Source: Bacteroidales bacterium Bact_20
Lineage (GTDB): Bacteria; Bacteroidota; Bacteroidia; Bacteroidales; DTU049
NCBI GenBank assembly: GCA_001603615.1
Contig: LUZL01000066.1
Span: 1-6,527, forward strand
Length of the DNA: 6,527 nt
Reading direction: 5' to 3'
Position numbers and translations under genes: made by a program. The notes under the pieces were generated by a model, which saw only the letters and a program-made list of their open reading frames with translations, did no database searches and was not told the DNA's origin. This document shows positions 5,689 to 6,527 of this stretch, piece by piece. The first letter of the stretch is position 1. Every line of letters starts with the position of its first letter.

Positions 5689-6527
5689 ATGAAAAAAATC
5701 GTTGAACATCCCAGCGAAGTATTTTCTCTCACCAAAGAAGGTACTCGTGAATTCTATGACAACCTATATAATAAAATGATAGCAAATGGATCTGATGTAG
5801 TTGACTATCAAGAGCTCAAAGCCATGTCTACAGCTCTATTATGTCCAGATTGTAATAGCAGCCATATAGTCAAAAATGGATTACAAAATGAAGTACAAAA
5901 CTACCGTTGCAAAGTTTGTGGCAGACAATTCAGAGTTACCACTGGTACCTTTATGTATGGCATTCACAACAAAGACAAAATGCTTGAATACATTAAATGT
6001 ATGTCTGCTGGTATGAGCTTGAGAGAGTGTGCTAAGGCTGTAGGCATTTGTCTCTCTACTAGTTTTTTCTGGAGACACAGAATATTATGTGCTTTGCAAT
6101 CTTTTGAAGATAACGTCAATTTCTTTGGTATAGTTGAATTAGAAGAGTTACTTATGAATTATTCCGAGAAAGGAAGAAAAAAGAAAAGAGCTAAAATAGA
6201 GAAAATAGCAAAAACTACTACAAAAAAATTGAAAACTGTGAAACCAAAGAAAGTAGCAGTATTGGCTGCCACTGATAGGAGTGGAAATATATTATTCAAA
6301 AAATTAGAAGATAATAGAGTGAGAGCAAACCACGTAGAGGAGTTTCTAAAATCCAGAATACCTAGCGATGCAGTGATATGTGGTAGTAATAAAAAAGCTT
6401 TTAAGACTGCTAATGCAGAACATATTAAACATAAAGAGATAACTAACAAAAACAAAATGAAGCGAGGTATATATAGTGTGTCTACAGTTAATGAAAAGAT
6501 CAAAGATTTTGTAGGTTGGATATATTT
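5689..6527 (+). CDS. IS1595-family transposase-related protein with degenerate catalytic residues, 3' end outside the window
   Basis: 279 codons are visible, open to the right edge. After an unrecognised N-terminal 50 residues comes a zinc ribbon, CPDC (52-55) and CKVC (74-77), then TGTFMYG (85-91). A helix-turn-helix region follows (about 96-135) with SLRECAKAVGI and FFWRHRIL. These features match IS1595-type transposases of the zinc-ribbon group. The DDE-type domain follows: GIVELEEL (147-154), YSEKG, a basic stretch (161-188, 15 of 28 residues Lys or Arg), VLAATDRSGN (191-200), AVICGSNKKAF (228-238) and GIYSVSTVNEK (260-270). Active relatives, from memory, have VEADE, CxDxHxxY and YHIQxVNxxHxxLK. 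Here the first Asp is Glu152, the second is Ser233, Asn268 is kept, the Lys is Val275 and the His residues are gone. There are no stops or frameshifts. It is either a domesticated DNA-binding protein or a decayed element; cleavage activity is doubtful. Confidence 0.82.
   Translation, partial: MKKIVEHPSEVFSLTKEGTREFYDNLYNKMIANGSDVVDYQELKAMSTALLCPDCNSSHIVKNGLQNEVQNYRCKVCGRQFRVTTGTFMYGIHNKDKMLEYIKCMSAGMSLRECAKAVGICLSTSFFWRHRILCALQSFEDNVNFFGIVELEELLMNYSEKGRKKKRAKIEKIAKTTTKKLKTVKPKKVAVLAATDRSGNILFKKLEDNRVRANHVEEFLKSRIPSDAVICGSNKKAFKTANAEHIKHKEITNKNKMKRGIYSVSTVNEKIKDFVGWIY

Noticed and set aside
5881..6503. Two minus-strand open frames opposite the transposase-like gene (5881-6078 and 6159-6503)
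   Set aside because: The plus strand encodes a zinc ribbon, helix-turn-helix and DDE-type motifs continuously here. The hydrophobic minus-strand product at 6159-6503 is the mirror of Lys-rich coding.
1..6527. CRISPR array, tRNA, rRNA, riboswitch, or a defence or secretion gene cluster
   Set aside because: No regularly spaced repeats, cloverleaf-like segments or known leader structures were seen. The gene set is housekeeping and envelope proteins plus one transposase-like gene.

Overview
The window is very AT-rich with compact spacing and looks like a Bacteroidota chromosome. Two things support this. First, every transcription unit that starts here has a match to the Bacteroidota -7 promoter element TAnnTTTG 15-28 nt before its start codon, and four of them also have a TTTG element 19 or 21 nt further upstream. 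Second, the protein content is typical of the phylum: DUF4197 and DUF2795 proteins, small SPII lipoproteins, and an M14-like peptidase of the HAGE type. I cannot assign a genus.

Layout. Positions 1-1206 (minus strand) hold a two-gene lipoprotein operon. The upstream gene encodes a DUF4197 lipoprotein. Its stop codon overlaps the start of a second, unrecognised lipoprotein in an ATGA, and that second gene runs off the left edge. Divergent from it on the plus strand is a compact six-TM rhomboid protease (1346-1948). It converges on four minus-strand genes, each with its own promoter: a DUF2795 acidic small protein (2044-2262), a small possibly surface-exposed lipoprotein (2320-2736), exodeoxyribonuclease III (2775-3551) and a secreted M14-like zinc carboxypeptidase (3615-5399). 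A 289-bp intergenic region (5400-5688) carries divergent promoters and a palindrome flanked by direct repeats. It separates the peptidase from a plus-strand gene (5689 to the right edge) related to IS1595-family transposases.

Most of the window is ordinary chromosome: envelope lipoproteins, membrane and secreted proteolysis, and base-excision repair, with no obvious shared pathway. The most interesting item is the right-hand gene. Its N-terminal zinc ribbon and helix-turn-helix are intact, but the positions where this transposase family carries its catalytic Asp-Asp-Asn-Lys residues read Glu-Ser-Asn-Val, and flanking conserved His residues are also lost. The frame nevertheless stays open for all 279 visible codons in DNA where random stops would be frequent. 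That pattern suggests a transposase-derived DNA-binding protein that has lost catalysis (domesticated), rather than an active insertion sequence. The 3' end is outside the window, and the family comparison is from memory, so this remains a hypothesis.
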